From Folioceros fuciformis (taxonomy: Eukaryota > Anthocerotophyta > Anthocerotopsida > Anthocerotales), in NCBI GenBank assembly GCA_049999805.1, contig JBNGIO010004421.1:1-23035 (forward strand): 23,035 bases of DNA, given 5' to 3'. Under the pieces are notes generated by a model that saw only the letters and a program-made list of their open reading frames with translations, searched no databases and was not told the origin of the DNA. The position numbers were made by a program, and so were the translations under genes. Of the stretch, positions 1 to 10,600 are shown in pieces. Every line of letters begins with the position of its first letter. Positions within the stretch are counted from its first letter, which is position 1.

Positions 1-378
1 GCGGTCGAGATCGCTTCCAATTTGTTGTGGAAGAAAGTGCGGGATTTCAAGTGATTGTGCTGTTGGGCGCTGCCGGAGCTTATTGGCGATTGCACCTTGA
101 GGAAAGTATGTGAAGGGATAGGTGATGCCTGCTTCTTGCAGGCGGAATTGTCGGGCTCTCAGCGTCTCAATGCTTCTCTGCTCAGCACTCCAGCTCAGGA
201 GGAGGAGGTTCACCATAGCTCGCGGCTACAGACGTTACTACAGCTGTGTGCCCTAGGGGCCTTGGTTCCCTTGGCTTCATCACGCAGGTCAGGGAGAGCC
301 AGCAAGAATTCTTCCAGGACAAGCCAACTCCCGATCTCGCGGCTTCCTTCGTAGTTGCACCACCTCAGTTTGCTCAGG
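1..378. other. 5' flank of the O-fucosyltransferase-family gene
   Basis: I recognise no coding sequence here; the short open frames on either strand resemble no family I know. An in-frame stop (TAG, 352-354) lies nine codons before the ATG at 379, which bounds the downstream gene's N-terminus unless an unseen upstream exon is spliced in. The stretch is probably promoter and 5' leader. I found no clear TATA box. Confidence 0.4.
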
Positions 379-2833
379 ATGAGGAAGATGCCGATGTTGC
401 AGCTATCATTTATTTCCTGGCGAGGGCCTATGATCCACTCTGTGCCAGCTATTAGCACACTCCTATCCTCTCCCAAAAAGTCCAAAAATCATGTAAAAAT
501 CTGGGGGGGAAGAGCTTCTAGTGCAACTTGCTGGCTCCTTCTCTTGGCCGTCTTTGCGTTGTTGAGTATGTCCAAGTACATGTTCGCCTGGCATCCTCAA
601 GGATTTGAAGGCGGCTGCAGTGGCTTAACGGGACCGCAGGCAAGAGAGCAACATCTGCCGTCCCAATTCTTAGGAAGCGCGTACCCCCGGCCTCTTGAGC
701 CGCATGCTGTAAGCTCCAATCTTACAGGGATGGAGCATACTTTTTGGGAACAGCCTGACAGCATGGGATATCGGCCTTGCGTCGTGTTTAGCGACGAATA
801 CAGAGAGGACTCAGCTCGTATGCTATCGGCGGGGAGGCGCAAATATTTGATTGTGGTCGTGAACGGTGGACTCAACCAACAGCGGAACCAGATTGTGGAT
901 GCTGTCGTAATTGCTCGCATTCTCCAGGCCACTTTGGTATTGCCTGTTATGCAGGTCAACCAGGTTTGGGGAGATGAAAGGTAATTTGCTACCGCCTTAC
1001 TTTTGTTCCGGGAAGAGTGCGTCCCTTGTTTCCTGTGCCACTTGATGCCCATCGTCGGGGAGATCTTTGTCAGGCACAGTTTGTGTGGAACTTCTTGGGA
1101 GTGTGGACTGCCATGTGTTGTCAGTACCTCTTCAATTTGTGGGACAGCATCATATTGCCCTGGATACATGTCTTTCTGAAAGTGGATGTTTGACCGGCGT
1201 GGTCGCCAATCTCGCGTCTGCGAAAAGGTGGACTCATCCCACTTGAGTGACACTCACCGATCTAGCTGGCTTCTCTCTATGCGTGCAGTGAATTTTCAGA
1301 GATTTTCGATGCCGAACACTTTAAGGCGACATTAAGGGAGGACGTCAGAGTAGTATCGTCGCTACCCTCGACGCTGTTGACAAGCAAATTCATTATCGGA
1401 GACAAGCTCCCACTATATGCCAGCCCTGAATGGTATCGATCTCGATATGCTAAACAGGTGCGAAGCAATTGCAGAGTAGTTAAAGTGCATCCTGTCTCAC
1501 ACAAGATTCTGCTCGTTTTTTAATCCCATATCAGCACCTTCCTTACAACGGATTTTTGTTACAGTTTCGCAGAAATGTTCTGCTCCTTCGAGGTCTGGAC
1601 TCTAAGCTATCCAAGGATGTACCGTCAGATTTGCAGAAACTACGGTGTAAGGTACACTGAATTTATGTCTGCTCTCCAACCTATCCATTTGTGAGCGGTT
1701 GCCTAGGAGCACAGAAGAAGCAGCATTATCCTGCCTTAAAGATCATGCCTTTTACGTCCATCTTTATCTCAGCTTCGCTTATGGCCTCTCCCGTCCAGGT
1801 TGCGTTCCATGCTCTTCGATTTGCGGCACCGATTCAGGCCGTGGGTGAAATGCTGGCTAAGAGAATGTGGCAAGACGGACCTTATGTAGCTCTGCACCTC
1901 AGAATGGAGAAGGACGTCTGGGTCAGGACCGGCTGCTTGCCAGGATTGGGTCCGAAATTTGATGAAGAGGTGAACAGGACACGGGCTCAAGCGCCACAGC
2001 TGCTGACTACACGGAATACCCTGACTTACGACGAAAGGAAATTGGCCGGTCTCTGCCCCCTGAACGCCGCGGAAGTAGTCAGGTATTATCCTCATTGTGC
2101 GTGTAGTGCTCCAAATGATAATGGCATGGGGATTACCCGTAGTCTCATGTAGTTCTGAGCGTTTGCAGCGTCCTTCATGTTCTGGTAATGACTTTGCCGC
2201 AGGCTATTGCGAGCTATGGGAGCTACAAGAACGACGCGAATCTATTGGGCTGGTGGTGAGCCTCTAGGTGGAACAAAGGCATTGGAGCCTCTTGTCGACG
2301 CATTTCCTCATCTGTACAACAAGGAAAAACTTGCACGACCCCAGGAGCTAGAACCGTTTCGCAACAAGGCATCCAGTCTTGCAGCTATTGACTATTTGGT
2401 ATCCTTAAACAGTGACGTCTTCATGCCATCTCATGGCGGCAACATGGGGCGTGCGATTCAGGTCCGTTGTCAGCCTCCTAATTCTCATATTGTATGAACA
2501 GGCTGATTTGTGGAAACTAAAAGGACCAGCTGTCATACTTCCCCTCTAATGCTCGTTACCGCCGTGCAGGGTCACAGAGCATATGCTGGACATCGTAAGC
2601 ACATTACTCCAAACAAGAGACAGATGCTCCCATATTTTCTGGACACATCTCTACCAGAGGAGGAGTTCAATAGCATCATCCGACTCGTTCACAATGAGTC
2701 ACTGGGTCAACCGACTTTGCGGACGGACAAAACAGGGAGGGACGTAATCGCTTATCCAGTGCCTGAGTGCATGTGCCAAGGGAAGGAGCCAGAATCAAGG
2801 CCAGGGTCATCCAGATGGAGCTCTGTCTTCTGA
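379..2833 (+). CDS. Plant GDP-fucose protein O-fucosyltransferase-family protein (six exons)
   Basis: Predicted type II Golgi membrane glycosyltransferase of the plant-specific O-fucosyltransferase-like family, expected to use GDP-fucose; the acceptor is not predictable. Exons: 379-980, 1289-1457, 1565-1651, 1799-2082, 2203-2461, 2570-2833. All introns are GT-AG and the joined frame gives 554 aa, within the usual family size. A cytosolic tail of about 49 residues precedes one membrane span at about 50-69 (rich in Leu, Ala and Val). Family hallmarks follow in order: NGGLNQQRNQIVDA at about 162-175, WGDE at the exon 1/2 junction, LRGLDS in exon 3, HLRMEKD at 319-325 (His-x-Arg region likely binding GDP-fucose), NSDVFMPSHGGNMGRA at about 450-465, and GHRxxxGHRKxIxPNKRQ from 468. 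It ends with VIAYPVPECMC and a short Ser/Arg-rich tail. The ATG at 379 is the first in frame after an upstream stop. Family assignment is very secure; biochemical activity is inferred. Confidence 0.93.
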
Positions 2834-3053
2834 TTGATGGAGAGGTCATTGTCCATTTCTTCTCTGATTATTCTTTCACTTAACCCTAGCTAGGTAGACC
2901 TGTATATCTTTTTAACAAAACTAACCAGAGAGATTCGACACACGAGGGGCCTTTATCGGCTAGTGGATGAGCATATTGCGTTCAATCATTAAACTTGAAG
3001 GACCGGGCCCTTTTTCCCAGGAAAACATTTGCCCAATGTCACAGGAAAACACA

Positions 3054-3060
3054 TATATAA
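3054..3060 (+). promoter_or_regulatory. Candidate TATA box (TATATAA) of the NEET gene
   Basis: TATATAA lies 277 nt before the NEET ATG. It would place transcription start near 3085-3095 and leave a leader of about 250 nt. The match is by sequence only and no transcript start is known. Confidence 0.4.
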
Positions 3061-3120
3061 GTTAATGACGCCGTTAATAACGTTGTTTGTACAACTTGCA
3101 ACTTAGATGCTCGGTAAATA

Positions 3121-3128
3121 TGACGTCA
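3121..3128. promoter_or_regulatory. TGACGTCA palindrome, candidate bZIP/TGA-factor site
   Basis: A perfect 8-bp CRE/C-box palindrome (TGACGTCA) lies about 65 nt after the candidate TATA box and 209 nt before the NEET start codon. Plant bZIP factors of the TGA type bind such cores. Occupancy is inference, and an isolated 8-mer can occur by chance. Confidence 0.3.
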
Positions 3129-3336
3129 CAGAAAGAAACGGATGTAGAATATCCCGATTACAACCAATGAGAATGTGGTTGTTATGTTGTGTGGCCAGCA
3201 CACGCTCCTTCCGAAGCAGCTTCCTCCTCCATCCGAGTATCTACAAAATCACTTGCTGGGCCATCACTTCCCACGCTGTTCCCGTTGTGCCCGTGTACTG
3301 TGCGTAGCAGCTGGTCCAGCGCATTTCATATCAGCG

Positions 3337-4038
3337 ATGGCAACCATTGCACAGGCCGGAGCGTGTGGGGTAACTGTATCTCCAGCTTGGGGTGTGGCTT
3401 TGCCGTTGCGAAAACAAGGTCGGACGCAGTGGCGCTGCGTGGTGAGGCCCGGTGCGGTACGGGCAGAGACGGAGGTGGAGACGTCTCCCAGTGCGGCAAT
3501 CAATCCGTCTATCAAGAAAGACGTGGAGAAGGTGGTGGACACCGTGCTGGTCGGCGAATTGAGCAAGCCCCTCACAGCCTATTGCAGGTCTGCTCTCGCT
3601 CCCTGTTTCTAGTCTTACAGCTGCCTGTGTTCTTTAGCGTCTTTGAATCAACTTCGCCATGAGCCCGTTGGAGAGGCATGTTTTGTGGCAGCAGCGGCGC
3701 ACATTGTATTCTCTGAAGGACACCATGGCAGGCCCGTCATTGCAGAGAACTGCTGCACTAGCTTCTGTCTCGAAACATCGTGGCATAACATCAGAAGCCT
3801 GATGTACTGGCTTCAGTCTTAACACATCGTGATGTTCCATACTCAACTTGATGCGAGTAATAGAATTGCACCAGGTTGTAGGACCACTGCAGCTTGTTTT
3901 TCGTGTTGTACTCTGACGCGCCTGAATGGCTTCTCCAGATGCTGGCGTTCAGGCACGTTCCCTCTGTGTGACGGTACTCACGCCAAGCACAACAAGGCAA
4001 CCGGAGACAACGTCGGCCCGCTGCTGGTCAAGAAATGA
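3337..4038 (+). CDS. NEET: CDGSH iron-sulfur domain protein, plant NEET (two exons)
   Basis: Plant NEET protein with a redox-active, transferable [2Fe-2S] cluster, acting in iron and reactive-oxygen balance in chloroplast or mitochondrion. Exons 3337-3587 and 3939-4038 (phase 2, GT-AG) join to 116 aa, close to the single Arabidopsis NEET (about 108 aa). Residues 1 to about 45 are Ala/Arg/Val-rich with few acidic residues, fitting a transit peptide. [16 protein letters not shown] at about 55-70 and [10 protein letters not shown] at 74-83 match the conserved lead into the cluster domain. The CDGSH motif is [16 protein letters not shown] at 83-98, giving three-Cys, one-His ligands C83, C85, C94 and H98. 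[16 protein letters not shown] closes the protein as in other plant NEETs. The single intron splits the codon between the first two cluster cysteines. Convergent with TPST. Confidence 0.95.
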
Positions 4039-4135
4039 GGCGGTAAAAAGGGACTGCTTCGAAGTAATGTCTAGAATGTGATGCGAAGCTTGTAATCCAT
4101 CACCTTTCTATATGGTACATTCAATAATGTGGACG

Positions 4136-4235
4136 NNNNNNNNNNNNNNNNNNNNNNNNNNNNNNNNNNNNNNNNNNNNNNNNNNNNNNNNNNNNNNNNN
4201 NNNNNNNNNNNNNNNNNNNNNNNNNNNNNNNNNNN
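4136..4235. other. Assembly gap of 100 N
   Basis: Exactly 100 unknown bases between the convergent 3' ends of NEET and TPST. The round number suggests a placeholder of unknown true size. No coding exon appears interrupted; it probably hides 3' UTR. Confidence 0.97.
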
Positions 4236-4249
4236 GTTCACGGCAAAAA

Positions 4250-7086
4250 TCATACCCTCCAACATTTGTTCAATGCAATACCTCGTTGCACGCCGAAAAA
4301 CCGTCGGTCGCCCGCTCGTCTCCAATAACACGTCCTTAAAATTACAACCAACCAGACGACTAACATCAAGCAGGCGGAATAATAGTACCACTTAGTCACC
4401 TGCTGCTGAAGTGTGTCAGCGCGTGACTGCTGATTCTCATCGACAACACTCGCCACAAAGTCCATTGACATCTCTCTCGACTCTGCGTTTCGGCTACGTT
4501 CCGATTGCAATATTCTTTTTTCCTGCAACCAAACCAGATTGAAATTAGTACCGCACTTCAGGAAATGTGATGGGTACCCTCTGGGCAGACAATGCAATGA
4601 GGGTACCAGGAAGTCAGCTTGATTGACAACGCGCTCCTGCTGTTCAAACATCCTCTGGGCGTGGCTGAAGAGCTTCAAGTCCCAAACATTTTGCGAGTGT
4701 ATTTCTGATATTACCTCCATGGGTATTTTCTCCCGAAGCTGCAGTGAAAGTCCTCGCAGTTATAAGATGCTATCCAAGCACGCCGCCTTCAGCAATATGT
4801 CCTCATGTTGGCTGTGTCTCATGTTCAACTTCAAGCATGCACCTTACCTGTCTAGAGAAGTTCACAGGTTTAATTTGACTTAGTGTAACACTGCGCCGGG
4901 ACCTGTGTGAATTCTGTAAGTTTGTCACACATGTCTGGTACTTTTCGAGCAGCTGCTTGATGAATGTCTGCAAGAAAGCATGTAGCAATCCAGACCATTT
5001 AGAATTGATCTGGAACTTAGGCCATCATGACCTGCAGGCTCGTCATTACCTCTTGCTCCGCCACTGCTGAGGCTGTAGACACTCCGGACAATCCTGTGTC
5101 TGATTGAACCTGTTCAAGAGCTTGATCTGCAGAATAAAATAGCCTGTTTAACCTAATGCATTAAGCTAAAGATGAAATCAATGAGTGCAAGAAAAATGCA
5201 AAGAATAACAATTCTAGTACCTTCCCTTATAATGGCATCATCTACGAGAAAATTGCGATGACCCAAAGCTCTGTGTCCAGCCCAGCTCCCTCCATTTCTG
5301 GCTATCCTACCTTTCAAGCTCCTTCGTGTTTGTTCTACTGACTTGCGACGCAGCTGTCCTCCTACTACTGTTGCAAACATGATAGCCGATTCCTCATGCT
5401 TCTCTGTTAGACCGACATACAGCATTTCATCCAACCTCCTCTGCATTGTCACAAACAAATAAGGGAAATAAGAAGGTTAATCGTCCTGGTGAACTGTCAC
5501 ATGCAACACCCATCAGGGACGCTGTCAATTAAACCTTGGAGACTTCGTAAATTGACTCCCCGAGAAAGTCATATTCTTTTACACAATTCCGTATTTCTTG
5601 TGCCTCTCCTAAAACCGAGTAATTCGTAAGTCCAGCTATCTGCAGAAAGACATCCACGAAGTTGGCTCCTGGAGAACGTGGGACTGGAAGGTAACACTTC
5701 GGTGACATCACTGACCTGAAACATGGCACCATTGTGAACTAAATCCTTAACAAGAGGATGGCGAACGAACTCATGGAGGGGCATAACCATGGACGGAACA
5801 TCATAGGTGTTGTCTACATTATATTCAACCGAGACCGACCCATTCGCTCGTCCATCACGCTGCAACACAAAACGCTCAATCATCATGCTGCATCCCTTCA
5901 CACATTATGGCTGAACAAACATAACCTATCTGTGCCAAGATGCCATGAAAAAAAACGAGCCCACGGTCAGCAGCTACCGTCACCAACAGATTGAATCTAC
6001 TTCAGGTATCAGTCTTGCCAGGAGCATGGTACATGACTCTGGCAGGAAACAGAGTTGAAGCACATGGATAAGGAGGAGCACAATAGTTACCCGCTGATAA
6101 GCATCTGCCCGAACCATAGGAACCAAATATCTCCAGGGCCAAATGTCCAACGTACTGACTAGCTTGCTCCGGTCTTTAGCTCCTCCGGCTCCAGTGTTGA
6201 TAGATGTTAAAACTCGGCGTTGACGCAGAAACCGAGAGGCAACCTCCACGGAAAACTCATATGCACTCACCACGCGGTCAAAGGGGTGCCGCATGTTTGT
6301 GACAACAGACGTCATATTCTGTGGCAGCTTCGTCATCAGGCTGTAATCATCATGACTGGAAAGCAGTCTGCAATTTGGAGTACTGCAACATCGGACGTAT
6401 CAGAACTCTGCTCATGCATGGCACAAAAATTGAGCTGTGACAACGTTATCTGACACTCGAGAAGACTCGAAGAAGCGCAGTATGCCAGCAGAAAGCCGAA
6501 GCCCCTAAGACTGTCAGGACGAGAGACACCTGCATAACCTGACATTGGACATCATAACCCATACCTTGTATCCACACGTAATTTATCGTAGGAACGAGCA
6601 CACTTGCGTTCAGCAGGGAAAAGATTCCTCAAAAAACTGCAGGCCAAGGCACAGTCAGAGGGGACTAGTTAGACGCGTCCGGACCCAGATACAGCTTACG
6701 AAGCAGGGTAGCGCGTTCAAACCCACCATTGATAATAGGTCCTTCCCCCAGTACGAGGAATGTGAAGGAAAAAGAGCAAATCCTGTAACTGCAGGGCATC
6801 CCCATGTCTGGAAGCCTTGGTACTATCCAGATTTTCTAACTCCTGCTTTGACCATGATTCCACAAGCATCTCGCAGCGGGCCAAATTGGCATCCAAGGAT
6901 GTGGCCCCACCTGATAATGCAGAGGACAGGCGCTTTCAACGACAGTCGGACACTCGGAGTTCCAGGAAATGGCATCGAAAAACGGATCTTCGAAGGCAGC
7001 TGGACGAGCCACTCACCCAGCAGAAACAGAAACAGAAACAGAAGAGGGAACAAGGGTAGCAATGACGCCGTGCTGGACATGGCCAT
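4250..7086 (-). CDS. TPST: Plant tyrosylprotein sulfotransferase (eleven exons)
   Basis: Golgi enzyme that transfers sulfate from PAPS to tyrosines of secreted peptide hormones (PSK, PSY and RGF types in flowering plants). Exons in transcript order: 7086-7017, 6910-6727, 6636-6565, 6382-6091, 5859-5716, 5639-5535, 5440-5221, 5126-5050, 4967-4848, 4738-4607, 4522-4250. They join in frame to 562 aa; Arabidopsis TPST is 500. A signal peptide (MAMSSTASLLPLF then Leu/Phe repeats) occupies 1 to about 24. The 5'-phosphosulfate-binding motif HIPRTGGRTYY is at 73-83 and the 3'-phosphate-binding stretch MRHPFDRVVSAYEFS at 139-153 (R140, S148). Plant-TPST blocks follow: LDIWPWRYLVP, MPLHEF, LVHNGAMFQ, IAGLTNYS, RRLDEMLYVGLTE. 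One C-terminal membrane span lies at about 517-539, then a basic tail, as in the type I plant enzyme. The 84-nt intron 4523-4606 is in frame without a stop, so retention would add 28 residues. The start is the first ATG before the signal peptide. Confidence 0.93.
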
Positions 7087-7647
7087 CCCGGCGATCACAA
7101 TGCGAGTAGCATGGATCCTCGCCTCGATTTCAAGGCTGTTCAACCTATCCTTCGTGCCCACCACCTCCCTGCTTTCAGCGCTCTCCGCAATGGCTGCCAA
7201 AAACACTCAAGGCATCGAACCGTCCACATCCCTGTTCGACGTGTATCTCAAAGTGCAAGGAACTGTGAATATCGTTGACTGTCCCTAATTAGCTGTCTCG
7301 AATGAGTTTGCTTTTCAGTTTCGAGATACAGTACGTGTGTACATTACGAATTGGGACGTCGCGGCGGAGCGTACGTCCATGTCCACTTTTCCATGTCCCG
7401 GTGGCCATGAAATGTTGGTTAACTCAGTCGGCTCTGGGAATCCGATGTCTCCGGATCGAATCCCGAAGGTACGTGAAGTGACAGAACGCTCATCATCTGG
7501 CGTGCTCAAGAACAGTACACGTGCTTGGGCTTCCAGGCATTGTCTGTCGTTAGCTCAACTCACCATCCGACAAGAGTTCAGTCAGCTCCCTGTGGGCTGT
7601 GGCCACAGTGCGGCAATCGAACCCAAGAGATTGGTGTGTGCGCAGGG
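7087..7647. other. Divergent intergenic region between TPST and PPR-A
   Basis: Probably two back-to-back promoters, TPST leftward and PPR-A rightward. A G-box core CACGTG lies at 7518-7523. About 7540-7640 resembles the sequence just before and at the start of PPR-B, including the block matching that gene's ATG-GCC-ACA start. The ATG itself is GTG here (7599-7601). No other coding sequence is recognised. Confidence 0.4.
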
Positions 7648-10600
7648 ATGCATGGAGGGGTTCCCGCTCATCACCTCGTCTTGGGGAATCAATCCCTGGC
7701 AAGTGAATCATCCAGGCGCTCCAGTTTATGGCGGCCAGCACTTCCACTCCCGAGAAAATATGTGGGTGGGCACGGGTTTTCCAGCGATGGTCGTTGCAAG
7801 GAGCAAGAGCACTTGTGGCAACAATTTTTGGTGTATCCTACCGTGTGGTGGGACAACAGACGACACCAGGAGAGGTCCCGAATCTATTCGCCTCGCTTCC
7901 GGCGTAAGGGGTCTGGCGAGGTGTTGTGGTTGGAAAATGTCGTAAAGCCAGCTTGGGGTGATGAGCAGGTCGCTTCCTTGGATACGCACATGGGTTCCTA
8001 TCCTTCCCCTTCTGAGACCAGCTCTCCGGATGTGCCTGGACCTGGGAGGCGTGCAGAATCTGAAATGGACTCCATGTATATCAGGGTGAATAGCAAAGCA
8101 CTTCCACTTCCCGGAACATGTGTGGGTGGGGACGGGTATTCCGACCATGGCCGTCGCCAGGAGCAGGAGCGTTTGTGGAAGCAATTTTTTCTGGACCCTT
8201 CCATGTGGTGGGACAACAGACGGGACAAGAAGAGCTCCCGTTCGCCTGACTTCCGGCGTAAGGGGTCCGGCGAGGTCCTGTGGTTAAACAGCGTGTTTAA
8301 GCCAGCCTGGGTTGATGAGCATCTCGTTTCCTTGGATATGCAGATGGGTCAGGGCGCGTCTCCTTTCAATGCGAATTATCCGGATAAGCCTGGACTTGGC
8401 AGGCGTCAGGGATTGGGAATGGGCGTCGTCACGGCTGTAACCGTGACCACGTTGTGTCAGCAAGGGAAGCTCTCCGAGGCCGTTGGAGCCCTGGAATCTT
8501 TGGCGCAGACAGACTCCGCTATTTCTCAGTCTTTGCTTTGCGCTGTTCTGAAACTGTGTACAGCTAAGAAGAATTTGGTTGCGGGGCGACGCGTTCATGA
8601 GCTGAGTGTTACTCTTGGGTACGAATCGGACGTATATTTGGGGAACCATATTTTGCGCATGTATGCACGTGGAGGTAGGCTAGAGGAGGCCATGGATGTG
8701 CTCACAAGGGTGCCCAAACCAAATGCTTTCATGTGGTCTTCCATAATCTCCGCATATGCTAAGCATGGGAAACCCACTGAGGCCGTACAATTGTACAATG
8801 AGATGCGACGGTCAGGAGAGAAGGGGGATGAACACGTCTTTATAGCTGCCCTTCAAGCTTGTGCATTGGCTGCTGACTTGAAATCTGGCAGAAAACTGCA
8901 CTGCGATGTATTGCACAGTGGCACTCCTCTTAACCTCTTTGTTGGCACCTGCCTAGTAGACATGTATGCTAAATGTGGCGAACTGAAAGATGCACGCCAG
9001 GTTTTTGACAGCATGGCCGCAAAGGATGTGGTAACATGGAATGCCCTGGTTGCTGGATATGCAAAATGTGGTGAGCTGGAAGATGCACGCCAAGTGTTTG
9101 ACAGCATGAATACGAGGGATGTGGTGACTTGGAATGCCCTGATAGCTGGGTATGCTGAGCAAGGCCTCGGACACGAGGCGCTTTTTCTTTATGAACAAAT
9201 GGAGCAGGAGGGGTTGGTTCTGGCGGACCATGTGACTTTTGCTTGCCTTCTGAACACCTGTGCAAGCACTGGTGCCTTACAGAAAGGCAGGCAGCTGCAC
9301 TCACAGATAGTCGAAAGAGGATTTTTGGAGAATGTCATGGTGTGCAACTGCTTGGTGGATATGTATGCCAAATGTGGTGAAGTGGAATATGCACGCCGGG
9401 TTTTTGACGGCATGAACACAAAGGATGTGGTGACATGGACCACCCTGATTGCTGGGTATGCCGAGCAATCGCGCGGGCAAGAGGCGCTTGTTCTGTATGC
9501 GGAAATGGAGCAGGAGGGGCTGGTTTTGGCTAACTATGTCACTTTTGCTTGCCTTCTGAAGGCCTGTGCAAGCACTGGTGCCCTACAGAAGGGCAGGGAG
9601 CTGCACTCACAGATTATCAGACGAGGACTGCTGGATAACCTAGTGTTGGGCACAGGACTGGTGGACATGTATGCAAAATGTGGTGAACTGGAAGATGCAC
9701 GCGAGGCGTTTGACAGCTTGGCCACAAAGGATGTGGTGACATGGACCGCCCTGATAGCTGGGTACTCACAGCAAGGACTCGGCCAAGAGGCCCTTGTTCT
9801 GTATGGACAAATGGAAGAGGCAGGCCTGATTTTGGCTAACCATGTGACCTTTGCTTGCCTGCTGAAAGCCTGTGCAAGCACCGGTGCCTTACAGAAGGGC
9901 AAACAACTGCACTCACAGATTGTTGAAAGAGGGCTGCTGGATAACGTAGTGGTGGGCACCAGCCTGGTGGACATGTATGTAAAATGTGGTGAACTGGAAG
10001 CAGCACGCCAGGTTTTTGACAGCATGAATGCAAAGAATGTTGTGACATGGACTGCCCTGATATCTGGGTATGGTACTTGTGATGAAGGTCTCAAGGCACT
10101 ATCTTGTTTTGAGGAGATGTTAGATGCCGGTATTCAGCCTAATGAGTATACTTTTACTTGCCTTCTAGTAGCGTGCAGTCACGAGGGATTGGTCCGTGAG
10201 GGTCGCAAGCACTTCGATTCCATGGCTGAACAGCATGGCATTAGACCGAGTATTGAGCATTACACCTGCATGATCGATCTTCTTGGGCGCGCAGGCCATT
10301 TAGATGAGGCTGAGAAAATGTTACTGTCATGCGAGGGCCAAAGTGACGTTGTGGGATTGATAACTTTGTTGAATGCCTGCAAGAGTCACGGGGATATTGA
10401 AAAGGCGATGTGGTGTTTTGAAAGAATTGTTAGGCTGGACCCCCAGGATGCCCGCCCATATGTGCTCATGGCTAACGCTTATGCGGATGCAGGTAGGTGG
10501 ACGGATGTAGATAGGATTGAAACACAAAGAATGGTAGCAGGGGCTAACAAGAAACTTGCAGTGGCGACCATTGAGGTGAATAAGCAGGTACATCAATACG

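Larger units (their letters stand above)
2834..3336. other. Intergenic: 3' flank of the fucosyltransferase-family gene and promoter/leader of NEET
   Basis: No coding sequence is recognised. The left part should hold the 3' UTR of the upstream gene. The right part holds a candidate TATA box and a bZIP-type palindrome, then about 200 nt of likely 5' leader before the NEET start codon. Confidence 0.45.

Noticed and set aside
597-1253. 218-aa open frame on the minus strand
   Set aside because: It lies antisense to exon 1 and intron 1 of the fucosyltransferase-family gene and matches no known family.
6545-7288. 247-aa open frame on the plus strand
   Set aside because: It is antisense to TPST exons 1-3, whose splice sites and conserved PAPS-binding motif establish the true strand.
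7525-7647. Upstream extension of PPR-A by 41 codons
   Set aside because: The frame is open but has only a TTG at its start and no ATG; the first ATG at 7648 was preferred.
8930-10070. Regular repeats of about 300 bp that could suggest a satellite or CRISPR-like array
   Set aside because: The periodicity is the P-L-S PPR triplet (about 102 codons) in an intact coding frame; the repeats are far too long and divergent for CRISPR.
9534-10094. 186-aa and similar Cys/Ser-rich frames antisense to the PPR arrays (also near 13731-14156 and 18134-18730)
   Set aside because: They recur with the same composition in all three genes because they are shadows of the repeated PPR codons.
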